64,000 nucleotides of DNA from Streptomyces sp. SID12488. GTDB lineage: Bacteria > Actinomycetota > Actinomycetes > Streptomycetales > Streptomycetaceae. Below, one piece after another: positions 1-8,385 of this stretch (position 1 is the first letter of the stretch; the number at the start of each line of letters is the position of its first letter). Under the pieces are notes generated by a model. It saw only the letters and a list, made by a program, of their open reading frames with translations. It made no database searches and had not been told where the DNA came from. Where the stretch lies: the NCBI RefSeq assembly GCF_010548275.1, contig NZ_JAAGLT010000021.1, forward strand, positions 104,873 to 168,872. Direction: 5' to 3'. A program made the position numbers and the translations under genes.

Positions 1-1
1 G

Positions 2-1045
2 GCTGCTCCCCGCCCGCTCTTCCTCGGCACCTACACATCCGTCGAGGGCGGCGGCGCAGGCCTCGGCCTCGCGACCTACGACCCGGTCTCGGGCCGTGTC
101 ACCGGCGCCGGAACCCTCACGGGCGTGGCCGACCCGTCCTACCTCGCCGCGCACCCCGACGGCCGCACCCTGTACGCGGTGAACGAGCACCAGGACGGCG
201 GCGTGACCGCGATCCGGCTCGGCGGCGAGGGCGGGCGGCTCCGGGTGCTCGGCACCCGGAGCACCGGCGGCGCGGGGCCGTGCCATCTGTCCGTACATCC
301 CAGCGGGCGGTGGCTGCTCAGCGCCGACTACGGCTCCGGCAGCGTGGCGGTGCACCCCATCGACGCCTCGGGCGCGCTGGGCGAGCGCACCGACCTGGTC
401 ACGCACGCCAGTCCGGCGCCTGGCCCGGGTCAACAGGGCCCGCACGCCCACCAGTTCCTCACCAGCCCGGACGGCGGCCACGTCCTGGCGGTCGACCTGG
501 GCACGGACACGGTCTACACGTACCGTCTCGGCATCACCCGGGGCTCGCTCACCGAGGTCTCGCGCGCCCGGACCCGCCCGGGCGCGGGCCCGCGCCATCT
601 CACCTTCCACCCCGGCGGCCGGTACGCGTACCTTGCCAACGAGGTCGACAACACGGTCGCCGTCTGCGCCTACTCCCCCGCCACCGGGCGCCTGGACATC
701 GGGGAGGCGCAGTCCACGGGGACGGGTGCGGGCACGAGTTACCCGGCCCAGTTCGTGGTGACCGCCGACGGACGGTACGCGTACCTGGCGAACCGGGGGC
801 ACAACAGTCTGACGCGGTATGCCGTGGAGGCGGCCGGTGCCCGTCTCCGGCTCCTCGGCACGGTGCCGGTCGCGGGCGACTTCCCTCGCCACATCGCCCT
901 CTCGCCGCACGGGAACCTGCTGTTCGCGGCGAACCAGCGCTCAAGTACGGTCAGCGTCTTCCACGTCGACCGCGCGAGCGGTGAACTGCGGCTCGCGGAC
1001 GAGCCGTTCGCGTCACCCGTCGTCGTCTGTGCGCTGCCGCTGTAG
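2..1045 (+). CDS. Lactonase-family beta-propeller protein (5'-truncated by window edge)
   Basis: The reading frame is open from the second base of the window, so the true start lies upstream. The protein resembles the lactonase family (PF10282, 6-phosphogluconolactonase-like seven-bladed propellers). It shows evenly spaced repeats such as HPDGRTLYAVNE, HPSGRWLLSADYGSGSV, HPGGRYAYLANEVDNTV and SPHGNLLFAANQ, plus the family's conserved GPHAHQ element. The family contains cytoplasmic 6-phosphogluconolactonases and uncharacterised relatives, so the substrate is not certain. About 347 residues are visible, close to full length, so only a short N-terminus is missing. It ends converging on the DUF2470 gene, with the two 3' ends overlapping by about 30 bases. 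Confidence 0.8.
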   Translation, partial: AAPRPLFLGTYTSVEGGGAGLGLATYDPVSGRVTGAGTLTGVADPSYLAAHPDGRTLYAVNEHQDGGVTAIRLGGEGGRLRVLGTRSTGGAGPCHLSVHPSGRWLLSADYGSGSVAVHPIDASGALGERTDLVTHASPAPGPGQQGPHAHQFLTSPDGGHVLAVDLGTDTVYTYRLGITRGSLTEVSRARTRPGAGPRHLTFHPGGRYAYLANEVDNTVAVCAYSPATGRLDIGEAQSTGTGAGTSYPAQFVVTADGRYAYLANRGHNSLTRYAVEAAGARLRLLGTVPVAGDFPRHIALSPHGNLLFAANQRSSTVSVFHVDRASGELRLADEPFASPVVVCALPL

Positions 1046-1738
1046 CGCGCGGGGGCAGGAGGCGGCGCTGGCCTGGGTGAGCAGGATGTGCATGCGCTCG
1101 GTGAGCTGGGAGACGGTGTCGGCGGGCTGGTGGAATGCCAGCCGTACGTCGCCGTGGGTGCGGGCCCGCTCGATGCGCAGGGTGAGCCCGTGCCGGTCCA
1201 CGGCGAGCGGTTGGACCTTGACGGCGCCGTGCAGGCTGTCCGGTTCGACCAGACGTGTGAGGCGCTCGACGGCGTCGCCGTGGCAGTCGGCGAGGTGGCT
1301 CAGCAGTCCCGCCTCGGCCGTGGCCAGCGGGTCGGGCGCGGCCGCGGCGAACTCGGCGAGGTCGACGACGACGGCACCGGAGGTCTGGCGCAGCACCACG
1401 CGCGTCGGACGGAACGCGAGCTGCTCCCCCTCGGCGGAGAACCAGCCGGCCATCCACAGCCGGGCGCGGATCCGGTTGCGTACGGGGACGGGCGAGACGT
1501 CGGCGAACTCCAGCACGGCCGACGGCTCGCCGCGTGGGGCGCAGACGGCGGCGGCGAGCAGCGTGCTGTCCGCCGGTACGTCCAGGACCATCCGGCCGTC
1601 CTCGCCGACGGTGTGCGCGCCGACGAACTCCTCGCGTCCGCCGTCCGCGGTCACCGCGCAGGACCACGCGGCGGCGAGCACCGAACGCGCGCGTTCCGCC
1701 GCTGCGGGCGCGGCCGTCCAGGTCTGACTGTCACCCAT
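1013..1738 (-). CDS. DUF2470 domain protein, iron-box regulated
   Basis: A 241-residue protein resembling actinobacterial DUF2470 proteins. This domain is also found at the C-terminus of haem-utilisation (HugZ-like) proteins. The C-terminal part carries the recognisable core (LLSHLADCHGDAVERL and the HGLTLRIERA strand). The start is an ATG preceded by AAGGAG, and that ribosome site overlaps an iron-box palindrome immediately upstream. This fits repression by a DtxR/DmdR-type iron regulator when iron is plentiful. The precise biochemical role is unknown; a part in iron or haem handling is an inference from the domain and the operator. No signal peptide or membrane segment is visible. Confidence 0.75.
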   Translation of the reverse strand: MGDSQTWTAAPAAAERARSVLAAAWSCAVTADGGREEFVGAHTVGEDGRMVLDVPADSTLLAAAVCAPRGEPSAVLEFADVSPVPVRNRIRARLWMAGWFSAEGEQLAFRPTRVVLRQTSGAVVVDLAEFAAAAPDPLATAEAGLLSHLADCHGDAVERLTRLVEPDSLHGAVKVQPLAVDRHGLTLRIERARTHGDVRLAFHQPADTVSQLTERMHILLTQASAASCPRALQRQRTDDDG

Positions 1739-1748
1739 CCCGATCTCC

Positions 1749-1767
1749 TTAGGTAAGCCTTGCCTAA
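1749..1767. promoter_or_regulatory. Iron box (DmdR/IdeR-type operator)
   Basis: The 19-base sequence TTAGGTAAGCCTTGCCTAA is an inverted repeat matching the actinobacterial iron-box consensus TTAGGTTAGGCTAACCTAA at most positions, including both TTAGG/CCTAA ends. It lies 10 bases upstream of the DUF2470 start codon and overlaps its ribosome site, so a bound repressor would block expression. Confidence 0.8.
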
Positions 1768-1831
1768 CTTATCGAAGATCCGGGCGTACGCCAACCACCT
1801 CCCGCAAGAGACCGACCACGAGCAGGCGACC

Positions 1832-2440
1832 TCAGGGCGCGAGGGTGCCGAGCAGCGACCGCGCGCAAAGGTCCCTCACCTGCTGCCGGGACAGGTCCGA
1901 GCCGCGCAGCCACTCCAAGCACACGGCGGTCGTGAACGCCAGCCAGCCGCGGACGGCGAGCCGCAGGTCGGGCCGCTCCTCGGACAGCCGCCCGAACTCC
2001 GGATCGGCCGTCAGCGCCGCGAGGATCTGCCGCTCCTGCGCGGCCAGCGCCCGCTGATAGACCTTCCGTACGGCCTGGTCGCCGGACGCGTCGGCACGGT
2101 GGAAGGCGCGATAGCCGTGCGCGTGCTCCTCGACGTACGCGAGGAAGGCGTCGAGGTTCGCGTCGAGCTGCTCACGCGCGGGAACGCCCGGCACGGTGGC
2201 CGTCATCCGCAGCATGCGCTCGCTCTCGCGCTCCACGACCGCGGCGAAGAAGTCCCGCTTGGTCGGGAAGTAGTGGTAGAGCAGCCCGCGCGAGACCCCG
2301 GCGATCTCGGCGACCTGCTCGATCCACACATCGTCGTACGGGCTCTCCGAGAACAGTCGCGCCCCGACCGCGAGGAGCTGCTCCCGGCGCTCCTCGGTGC
2401 TGAGCCGACGACGCGTGCGCGCACCCTCTTTCGCGGCCAT
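1832..2440 (-). CDS. TetR/AcrR family transcriptional regulator
   Basis: A 202-residue regulator with a typical TetR N-terminal helix-turn-helix (about residues 15-60: RREQLLAVGARLFSE, then VAEIAGVSRGLLYHYFPTK). The helical C-terminal ligand domain is not specific enough to name an inducer. It is divergent from the cytochrome P450 gene, and the shared intergenic region carries a perfect inverted repeat, so it probably represses itself and the P450. The arrangement recalls the fatty-acid-responsive TetR regulators beside CYP102 genes, but the inducer is inferred. The ribosome site before the ATG is weak. Confidence 0.85.
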   Translation of the reverse strand: MAAKEGARTRRRLSTEERREQLLAVGARLFSESPYDDVWIEQVAEIAGVSRGLLYHYFPTKRDFFAAVVERESERMLRMTATVPGVPAREQLDANLDAFLAYVEEHAHGYRAFHRADASGDQAVRKVYQRALAAQERQILAALTADPEFGRLSEERPDLRLAVRGWLAFTTAVCLEWLRGSDLSRQQVRDLCARSLLGTLAP

Positions 2441-2461
2441 GTCCGCACTTTACTTGACGCC

Positions 2462-2500
2462 GATTCAATAGCGGGATCAGACTGACCCCGCTATTGAATC
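2462..2500. promoter_or_regulatory. Perfect inverted repeat, likely TetR operator over P450 promoter
   Basis: Two 14-base arms (GATTCAATAGCGGG and its exact complement) are separated by 11 bases. The repeat lies in the divergent TetR/P450 spacer. A TTGACG hexamer (2454-2459) just upstream could be the P450 -35 element, which would put the operator across the promoter core. The length suggests two dimers or two overlapping half-operators. Confidence 0.7.
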
Positions 2501-2547
2501 CATGTACAACAGCATCAACACACCCCTGCATCAAGGGAGATGGCGTC

Positions 2548-4026
2548 ATGACCGAGACGGCGACCCGGACCGCTCCTCCGTCCAGGGGATTCCGCAGTGC
2601 CGAGCTGGGCTGGCCGGAGCTGCACCGGATTCCGCGTCCGCCCCACCGGATTCCGCTGCTCGGCGACCTGGTCGGTGTCAGTCCCCGTACGCCCCTCCAG
2701 GACTCGATGCGGATCGGGCTGCCGCTGGGGCCGATCTTCCGGCGCAGGGCGTTCGGCAAGGAGATCGTGTTCGTGTGGGGCGCGGATCTCACCGGCGACC
2801 TCGCGGACGAGTCACGCTTTGCCAAGCATGTGGGCCTCGGGGTGGCCAATCTGCGTCCGGTCGCCGGGGACGGGCTGTTCACGGCGTACAACGACGAGCC
2901 CAACTGGCAACTCGCGCACGACGTCCTCGCCCCCGGCTTCAGCCGCGAGGCGATGGCCGGCTACCACCCGATGATGCTGGCCGTGGCCGAGCGGCTCACC
3001 GACCACTGGGACCGGGAACTGGTCGCGGGCCGTGCGGTGGACGTGCCCGGCGACATGACCAAGCTGACCCTGGAGACGATCGCGCGCACCGGCTTCGGGC
3101 ACGACTTCGGGTCCTTCGAGCGCGAGCGCCCGCACCCCTTCGTGACGGCGATGGTGGGGAGTCTGAACCACGCGCAGTATCTGAACATCGTCCCCGCCCC
3201 GCTCGCCCCGCTGCTGCTGCGCCGGGCAACGCGCCGCAACGAGGCGGGCATTGCGTACCTGAACCGCACGGTCGACGAGCTGATACGGGCCCGCCGGGCG
3301 TCGGACGACACGGGCGGCGGCACCGGTGATCTGCTGGACCGCATGCTCGACACCGCCCACCCGGAGACCGGCGAACGCCTCGCGCCGGAGAACGTGCGCC
3401 GCCAGGTCCTCACCTTCCTCATCGCGGGTCACGAGACGACCTCCGGCGCACTCTCCTTCGCCCTGCACTACCTCTCCCGGCACCCGGAGGTCGCCGCCCG
3501 CACCCGCGCCGAGGTGGACCGGGTCTGGGGCGGGGCGGCCGTCCCCGGCTACGACCAGGTCGCCAAGCTGCGGTACGTGCGCCGGGTGCTCGACGAGTCG
3601 CTGCGGCTGTGGCCGACTGCGCCCGGCTTCGCCCGCGAGGCCCGCCACGACACGGTGCTCGGCGGCGAGCATCCGATGCGCGAGGGCGCCTGGACGCTGG
3701 TCCTCGCTCCGCTCCTGCACCGCGACCCGGCCGTCTGGGGCGCCGACGCCGGCCGCTTCGACCCGGACCGTTTCGACGCGGCGGCCGTGCGCTCCCGCCC
3801 CGCCCACGCGTTCAAGCCCTGGGGCACCGGGGCCCGGGCGTGCATCGGGCGCCAGTTCGCCCTGCACGAGGCGACACTCGTCCTCGGCCTGCTCCTGCGC
3901 CGCTACGACCTCAAGCCCGACCCGGACTACCGGCTGCGGGTTGCGGAACGGCTGACGGTGATACCGGAGGGACTGCGGCTGCATCTCGAACGCCGGTCCC
4001 CGGGGCCGGAGTTGGCGGCTGCCTGA
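2548..4026 (+). CDS. Cytochrome P450, CYP102-like haem domain without reductase
   Basis: A 492-residue P450. The ATG follows AAGGGAG with 8 bases spacing; an upstream in-frame start lacks such a site. Visible motifs are the I-helix AGHETTSG (A293-G300), the ExxR pair E350/R353 and the haem loop FKPWGTGARACIGRQF with ligand Cys432. Segments such as AGDGLFTAYNDEPNWQLAHD and ACIGRQFALHEATLVLG closely match the haem domain of Bacillus P450 BM3 (CYP102A1). CYP102 enzymes hydroxylate fatty acids below the terminus and are usually fused to a reductase. Here the protein stops after the haem domain, as I recall for CYP102B1 of S. coelicolor, so separate electron-transfer partners are needed. None is adjacent. 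Confidence 0.9.
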   Translation: MTETATRTAPPSRGFRSAELGWPELHRIPRPPHRIPLLGDLVGVSPRTPLQDSMRIGLPLGPIFRRRAFGKEIVFVWGADLTGDLADESRFAKHVGLGVANLRPVAGDGLFTAYNDEPNWQLAHDVLAPGFSREAMAGYHPMMLAVAERLTDHWDRELVAGRAVDVPGDMTKLTLETIARTGFGHDFGSFERERPHPFVTAMVGSLNHAQYLNIVPAPLAPLLLRRATRRNEAGIAYLNRTVDELIRARRASDDTGGGTGDLLDRMLDTAHPETGERLAPENVRRQVLTFLIAGHETTSGALSFALHYLSRHPEVAARTRAEVDRVWGGAAVPGYDQVAKLRYVRRVLDESLRLWPTAPGFAREARHDTVLGGEHPMREGAWTLVLAPLLHRDPAVWGADAGRFDPDRFDAAAVRSRPAHAFKPWGTGARACIGRQFALHEATLVLGLLLRRYDLKPDPDYRLRVAERLTVIPEGLRLHLERRSPGPELAAA

Positions 4027-4131
4027 ACCGTCACCTCACAGATGAATTTCCCGGCGTGTCGGGGTCTCCACATACAGAGGAAAACAACCTGCGCTACTAC
4101 AGAGGCAGACCCTTGAGACGCGGGAGAGACC

Positions 4132-4329
4132 ATGTGCACCCATCAGCCTTCGTGCCCGACCGTCGACAGCCCGGACCATGACGCGGCCGTCATCGTCACC
4201 GCCCATCCGGAACAGGGCTGGAACCTGCTCTGCAACGGAACCATCGTCTTCGACGACACGGGTGAACTCCTGCCGGACGGACGAGCCGTGGGCCCGCTGC
4301 GCGGCGGCGGACTCTCCGTCGCCGCCTGA
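4132..4329 (+). CDS. Small DUF5999 family protein
   Basis: A 65-residue protein of the type MCTHQPSCP...AHPEQGWNLLCNG..FDDTGELLPDGR. It matches the short actinobacterial DUF5999 family, which has a CxHxxxC N-terminus and a conserved HPEQGW.LLCNG core. The cysteine/histidine pattern could bind a metal, but no function is established. GGGAGAG precedes the ATG. The gene stands alone between the P450 and a convergent hydrolase. Confidence 0.8.
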   Translation: MCTHQPSCPTVDSPDHDAAVIVTAHPEQGWNLLCNGTIVFDDTGELLPDGRAVGPLRGGGLSVAA

Positions 4330-4343
4330 ACACCTGGTTGCCG

Positions 4344-5648
4344 TCACACCTCGTCGCGGGTCAGGGCGAGCAGCCGGTCGAGCACCCGGGGGCCGCCAGC
4401 CCGCACCCCGTCGTGCTCGAACTCGTCCGTCACCCAGGTGCGAAGGCCCCGGATCGTGCGCGCGGTCTCCAGGGCGTGGCCCGTGTCGACGTACATGTCG
4501 TCGTGGTAGACGGCCGCGGCGACCGGGACCTCGTTGACGGCGAGGCGTGAACGGTCGTACAGGGGCGGCCAGTCGGTGTGGGCGGCAAGGAGTTCGGCGG
4601 TCTCGCGCAGGGGGCGCAGGGCCGGGTCGACGTCGAACATCCAGGGGTGCACGGACTCGCCGGTGAACAGCAACGGGCCGTCGTCCGCGAGGGACTTGCC
4701 CGCGTCGAACTGCGGGAACTCCGCTCGCACCCGCTCGGCGGACCAGTCGGTGGGGCGGGTGTCCTGGCCGTAGCAGGCCTCGTGGACGAGGGCGTACAGC
4801 GGATGCCCGGCGTACGACAAGTGGCCCTGGACCTCCTCCAGGAAGGCGTCGGACAGGGCCGGGCCCAGAGGAGTGGGGACGAAGGCGTCCTCCAGCAGGT
4901 AGTGCAACCGGTGGCTGCCCTCGCCGCCGCCGAGGAGGATGCCGAGGGACTGGAAGGCCTCGACGGTCAGCCGGTAGCCGTTCGGCAGGACCGGCTCGTG
5001 GACGCTCACGTACTCGGCGATCCGCCGTGCCCGTTCGACGTCCTGGGGGTAACGCGCGTAGTGCGCGGCGACCTTGCGTTCGATACGGGGATAGGCGGCC
5101 CGGTAGACGTCGTCCGCGTGCCCGTCGAGGGAGGGGAGGCCGCCGGTGATCAGGGCGGCGGACAGTCCCTCGGGCGCCGTCGACAGATAGTTCACCGCGC
5201 AGAAGCCGCCGAAGCTCTGGCCGAGGACCGTCCAGGGGGCGCCGCCGGTGACCGAGGGGCGTATGGCCTCACAGTCCCGGACGATCGAGTCGGCGCGGAA
5301 GCGGGTCAGGTAGGCGGCCTGTTCGACGGGCCCGCCGCACAGCGGGAGCGTCTGGCGGTTGGCGGGGGTGGAGGCGCCGGTGCCGCGCTGGTCGAGGAGG
5401 AGGACACGGAACTCCTCCAGGGCTCGGCCGAGCCAGGCCCCCTGGCCGACGAAACGATTCGCCCCGAAGCCCGGACCGCCCTGGAGGTAGAGCAGCCACG
5501 GCAGGTCGTCCCGGCCCGCCCTGTCGCCGGCGACGACCTCGCGGGCGTACAGCTCGATGGTCTCGCCCCCGGGGTCGTCGTGGTCCAGGGGCACGGTGAA
5601 ACGGCGGTCGGTGAGGACGACACCGGGCTGGCGGTAGCTGACGGTCAA
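4344..5648 (-). CDS. Alpha/beta hydrolase, prolyl aminopeptidase-like (S33)
   Basis: A 434-residue alpha/beta hydrolase of the proline iminopeptidase type. The oxyanion region LLYLQGGPGFG (about residues 52-62), LLLDQRGTGAST and the nucleophile elbow GQSFGG (Ser145) are all present. S33 enzymes remove N-terminal proline from short peptides in the cytoplasm; the actual substrate here is inferred. The start appears to be a TTG preceded by GGGAG at about 7 bases, with no better in-frame start. It follows the LacI gene on the same strand after a GC-rich hairpin, so it is probably transcribed separately. Confidence 0.85.
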   Translation of the reverse strand: MTVSYRQPGVVLTDRRFTVPLDHDDPGGETIELYAREVVAGDRAGRDDLPWLLYLQGGPGFGANRFVGQGAWLGRALEEFRVLLLDQRGTGASTPANRQTLPLCGGPVEQAAYLTRFRADSIVRDCEAIRPSVTGGAPWTVLGQSFGGFCAVNYLSTAPEGLSAALITGGLPSLDGHADDVYRAAYPRIERKVAAHYARYPQDVERARRIAEYVSVHEPVLPNGYRLTVEAFQSLGILLGGGEGSHRLHYLLEDAFVPTPLGPALSDAFLEEVQGHLSYAGHPLYALVHEACYGQDTRPTDWSAERVRAEFPQFDAGKSLADDGPLLFTGESVHPWMFDVDPALRPLRETAELLAAHTDWPPLYDRSRLAVNEVPVAAAVYHDDMYVDTGHALETARTIRGLRTWVTDEFEHDGVRAGGPRVLDRLLALTRDEV

Positions 5649-5685
5649 CAGGGCTCCCGAGACGGTTGGATTTCAGGCCGCCCCA

Positions 5686-5753
5686 GTTCAGCACATGCCC
5701 GGGGCGCTGCCGAGCCCCGGGATCACGCAGATGTGCGGAATCCGGTACTGAAC
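5686..5753. terminator. Nested inverted repeats between LacI and S33 hydrolase genes
   Basis: CCCGGGGC (5698-5705) pairs with GCCCCGGG (5714-5721) around an 8-base loop. Outer segments GTTCAG (5686-5691) and CTGAAC (5748-5753) can close a larger stem. There is no T-run, as is common in Streptomyces. It most likely ends the transcript of the LacI gene; a leader role for the hydrolase cannot be excluded. Confidence 0.45.
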
Positions 5754-5770
5754 CCCGGGTCAGTCCAGGC

Positions 5771-6802
5771 TCAGCGCGCCGAAAGGCTGGAGCGGCGGAC
5801 CACCAGCTCCGGCTGGAGCACGACCCTGCGGTGGGAGTGCCGCCTCCCGCCGGACTCCGCCTCCGTCTCGGTCTCCTCCAGGAGGAGTTCCGCGGCCAGG
5901 GCGCCCATGGTCACGGCGGGCTGGCGTACGGAGGTCAGCGGGACGGCAGCGGCGGCGGCGAACTCGATGTCGTCGTAGCCGACGATCGCGAGGTCGTCGG
6001 GGACACCGACACCGGCCGCGTACATGGCCTGCAGGACGCCGAGGGCGAGCAGGTCGTTGGCGCAGAAGGCGGCGGTCGGGCGGTCGGCGAGGCCCAGGAG
6101 GCGGGCGCCGGCGTCCCGGCCCGCGGCTACGTCGAGGCGCTCGGTGGGCAGCTCACGCAGGGCCGAGGGGCTGAGGCCGGCCTCGGCGAGCGCGTTCATG
6201 GCACCCGTACGGCGGTCGCGCACCTGGTTGAAACTGGGCGGTCCGCTGACGTACGCGATGGAGCGGTGTCCGGCGTCGACGAGATGGCGCACGGCCAGTG
6301 CGCCGCCCGCGACGTCGTCCACGGACACCGAGCACTCGGTGGTGCCCTCGGCGACCCGGTCGACGAGCACGAAGGGGATGCCGTGACGGCGGAACGACTC
6401 GATGTTGCGGCCCGTCGCGTCGGCCGGGGTCAGCAGCACGCCACGCACCCGCTGCTCGGCGAAGAGCGACAGGTAGTCGGCCTCCTCCCCGGCGCTCTGC
6501 GCGCTGTTGCAGACCATCACACCGAGCCCGGCGTCACGGGCGGCCCGCTCGGCACCGCGCGCCACGTCCACGAAGAAGGGGTTGCCCATGTCGAGGACGA
6601 GCAGCCCCATGATCCGGCTGCGCCCGGCGCGCAGCTGACGGGCCGACTCGCTGCGGACGTAGCCGAGACGGTCGATCGCGGACAGCACACGGGCACGGGT
6701 CTCGGTGGCGACCGAGTCCGGGCGGTTGATGACGTTCGAGACCGTGCCTACGGAGACTCCGGCGGCGCGTGCCACGTCCTTGATTCCCACCGGCTGGGCC
6801 AT
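5771..6802 (-). CDS. LacI family regulator, likely repressor of the rhamnose locus
   Basis: A 343-residue LacI/GalR regulator. The N-terminal helix-turn-helix and hinge are clear (GIKDVARAAGVSVGTVSNVI, then RVLSAIDRLGYV with SARQLRAGRSR). A periplasmic-binding-protein-like sugar domain follows, with CNDLLALGVLQA and VGYDDIEFA. GGAGG precedes the ATG. It lies at the end of the minus-strand rhamnose arm, downstream of a hairpin that follows the BNR gene. LacI-type operators occur at both divergent rhamnose promoters, so a local repressor role is inferred; the inducer would be L-rhamnose or a rhamnose phosphate. Confidence 0.85.
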   Translation of the reverse strand: MAQPVGIKDVARAAGVSVGTVSNVINRPDSVATETRARVLSAIDRLGYVRSESARQLRAGRSRIMGLLVLDMGNPFFVDVARGAERAARDAGLGVMVCNSAQSAGEEADYLSLFAEQRVRGVLLTPADATGRNIESFRRHGIPFVLVDRVAEGTTECSVSVDDVAGGALAVRHLVDAGHRSIAYVSGPPSFNQVRDRRTGAMNALAEAGLSPSALRELPTERLDVAAGRDAGARLLGLADRPTAAFCANDLLALGVLQAMYAAGVGVPDDLAIVGYDDIEFAAAAAVPLTSVRQPAVTMGALAAELLLEETETEAESGGRRHSHRRVVLQPELVVRRSSLSAR

Positions 6803-6832
6803 CGGGCGGGGACCTCCAGGGAAATGAACGGT

Positions 6833-6867
6833 GGCGGGCAGGCCTTTACATTAGCGGCCTGCCCGCC
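6833..6867 (-). terminator. Hairpin terminator after BNR gene
   Basis: Perfect 12-base arms (GGCGGGCAGGCC and GGCCTGCCCGCC) enclose an 11-base loop. It starts 27 bases past the stop of the BNR gene in the direction of transcription. It probably separates transcription of the transport/mutarotase/BNR operon from the LacI gene. Confidence 0.65.
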
Positions 6868-6893
6868 CTTGACTAATCCGCTGATCGTTCCGG

Positions 6894-8318
6894 TCATGCG
6901 GGAAGCCGGAAGTCGACGACATGGAGTGCCGAGGGGGTCGTACCGCTCGACTTCTCCTGGTAGAGAACGGACAGGACGTTGTCCTGGGCGACCCGCGTCT
7001 CGTCGACCACGACCTCGCCGAAGGCGTTCAGACCGCTGCCGTCGAACAGCACCGTCCAGTCGGTGTACCCGGAGGACTTCGAGGCGCCGGCTATTCGCCC
7101 GAACGGGAAGATCGCGTAGGCGTTGTCGTACTTGTCGAGGACCAGCTTGGTGCGCTGGCTGGAGTTCAGCGGGACCGGGATCTCGGTCTTCTGCCAGGTG
7201 CCGGCGGAGTTCTTGCGCAGGTGGAAGGCGCGGCCGTTGGCGGTGCGGTTGGTGACGTAGTTGGTGGTGCACTGGCCGAAGCGGCCCGGGACGTAGCTGA
7301 TGATCGCGTGCGGCAGCCCGGACGAGTCGGTGAACTGGCTCTCCTGGTTCATCAGGGAGTGGTCCGGGTTCAGCGCGTCGACCACCAGGCCGCTGTCGGT
7401 GACGGCGACCTTGTCGGAGCCGCCGGTGGTACCGACGAGCGTGCCCGCGTTGTTGCGCCAGGTGCGGCCCCGGTCGTCGGAGTAGACGTAACCGGTGTCG
7501 TGGTTGGTGATGCCGCCGCTGTTGCACATGACGGCGCCGTTCTGCTCGCGCCAGGTGAAGAACGAGTGCAGCCGGCCGTTCTTGTCGTAGTCGATGCCGT
7601 GCAGGTACATGTTGCGGACCGTCGACGAGCCGTGCTCGCTGGTGTACGTGCCGGTGGAGCTGGACCACTCGCCGAGCGCCGTCCAGGTCGAACCGTCGTA
7701 CTCGGCAAGGGCGTTGCGGCCGTTGCCGGAGATGCCGACGCGGTAGCTGAGCTGGAGCCTGCCCTCGGGCGTGGAGACGAACTGCGGGTACGTGAACTGG
7801 GTGGTGAGCGCGAGTCCGTCGAGCGTCGACTGGGCTGTGCCGAAGCGGGACGCGATCCAGCTGAGCCCGGACGGGTTGTCCAGGAGCCCGGCCACCGACT
7901 TGACGTAGGTGAAGCCGTCGCTGTGCGAGTCCATGTTGAGGTGGAGTCGGCCGTCGGTCCTGGAGACGCCCATGGAGATGACGTTGTGCGAGTCGTTGGA
8001 CTTGAGGGTGTGCCCGACCTGGACCGTCGACCAGGTGGTGCCGCCGAGGACACGTCGGCCGACGACGGCGTTCTTGTCGGCGGTGTACCAGACCGCGTAC
8101 TGGTAGCCCTTGTACGTCAACAGACCGTTCTTCTGGAACGAGTTGTTGTTGACCAGCCCGTCGTAGGAGACGAAGAAGACGGCCTGTGAGTCGAGCGTGG
8201 TGTTGCCGGTCTGGGTGACCGAGGGGCCGGGGTCGGCGGCGCGGGCGCTGCCGACGGCGAAGGCGGGGGTCACCACGGCACCGGCGAGGGCGGCGCCCAG
8301 CAACGTACGTCTATTCAT
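6894..8318 (-). CDS. Secreted BNR-repeat beta-propeller, putative rhamnose-glycan enzyme
   Basis: A 474-residue exported protein. A twin-arginine signal (MNRRTLLGAALAGAVV, cleavage near SARAAD) is followed by repeated Asp-box-like segments (SDDRGRTW, DSGLVVDALNPDHS, SQFTDSSGLPHAII). This is the pattern of the BNR_4 (PF15892) propeller family. Related seven-bladed propellers include rhamnosidases and rhamnogalacturonan or ulvan lyases, but I cannot assign a CAZy family or catalytic residues from sequence alone. It lies directly downstream of L-rhamnose mutarotase and the rhamnose importer. The likely role is releasing rhamnose or rhamnosyl oligosaccharides outside the cell before uptake. Confidence 0.75.
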   Translation of the reverse strand: MNRRTLLGAALAGAVVTPAFAVGSARAADPGPSVTQTGNTTLDSQAVFFVSYDGLVNNNSFQKNGLLTYKGYQYAVWYTADKNAVVGRRVLGGTTWSTVQVGHTLKSNDSHNVISMGVSRTDGRLHLNMDSHSDGFTYVKSVAGLLDNPSGLSWIASRFGTAQSTLDGLALTTQFTYPQFVSTPEGRLQLSYRVGISGNGRNALAEYDGSTWTALGEWSSSTGTYTSEHGSSTVRNMYLHGIDYDKNGRLHSFFTWREQNGAVMCNSGGITNHDTGYVYSDDRGRTWRNNAGTLVGTTGGSDKVAVTDSGLVVDALNPDHSLMNQESQFTDSSGLPHAIISYVPGRFGQCTTNYVTNRTANGRAFHLRKNSAGTWQKTEIPVPLNSSQRTKLVLDKYDNAYAIFPFGRIAGASKSSGYTDWTVLFDGSGLNAFGEVVVDETRVAQDNVLSVLYQEKSSGTTPSALHVVDFRLPA

Positions 8319-8385
8319 CTCGGGGACTCCGTTGTCTTGCGAAATGAGCGGAATTACGGGAATGGGGGGAGGAATTGCGGGGTGA

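Noticed and set aside
5686..5753. Possible riboswitch before the S33 hydrolase gene
   Set aside because: The nested stems match no riboswitch consensus I know and fit better as the end of the LacI transcript.
4578..7255. Long plus-strand frames opposite the S33 hydrolase and LacI genes
   Set aside because: They are antisense to recognised proteins, lack ribosome sites and show no family motif.
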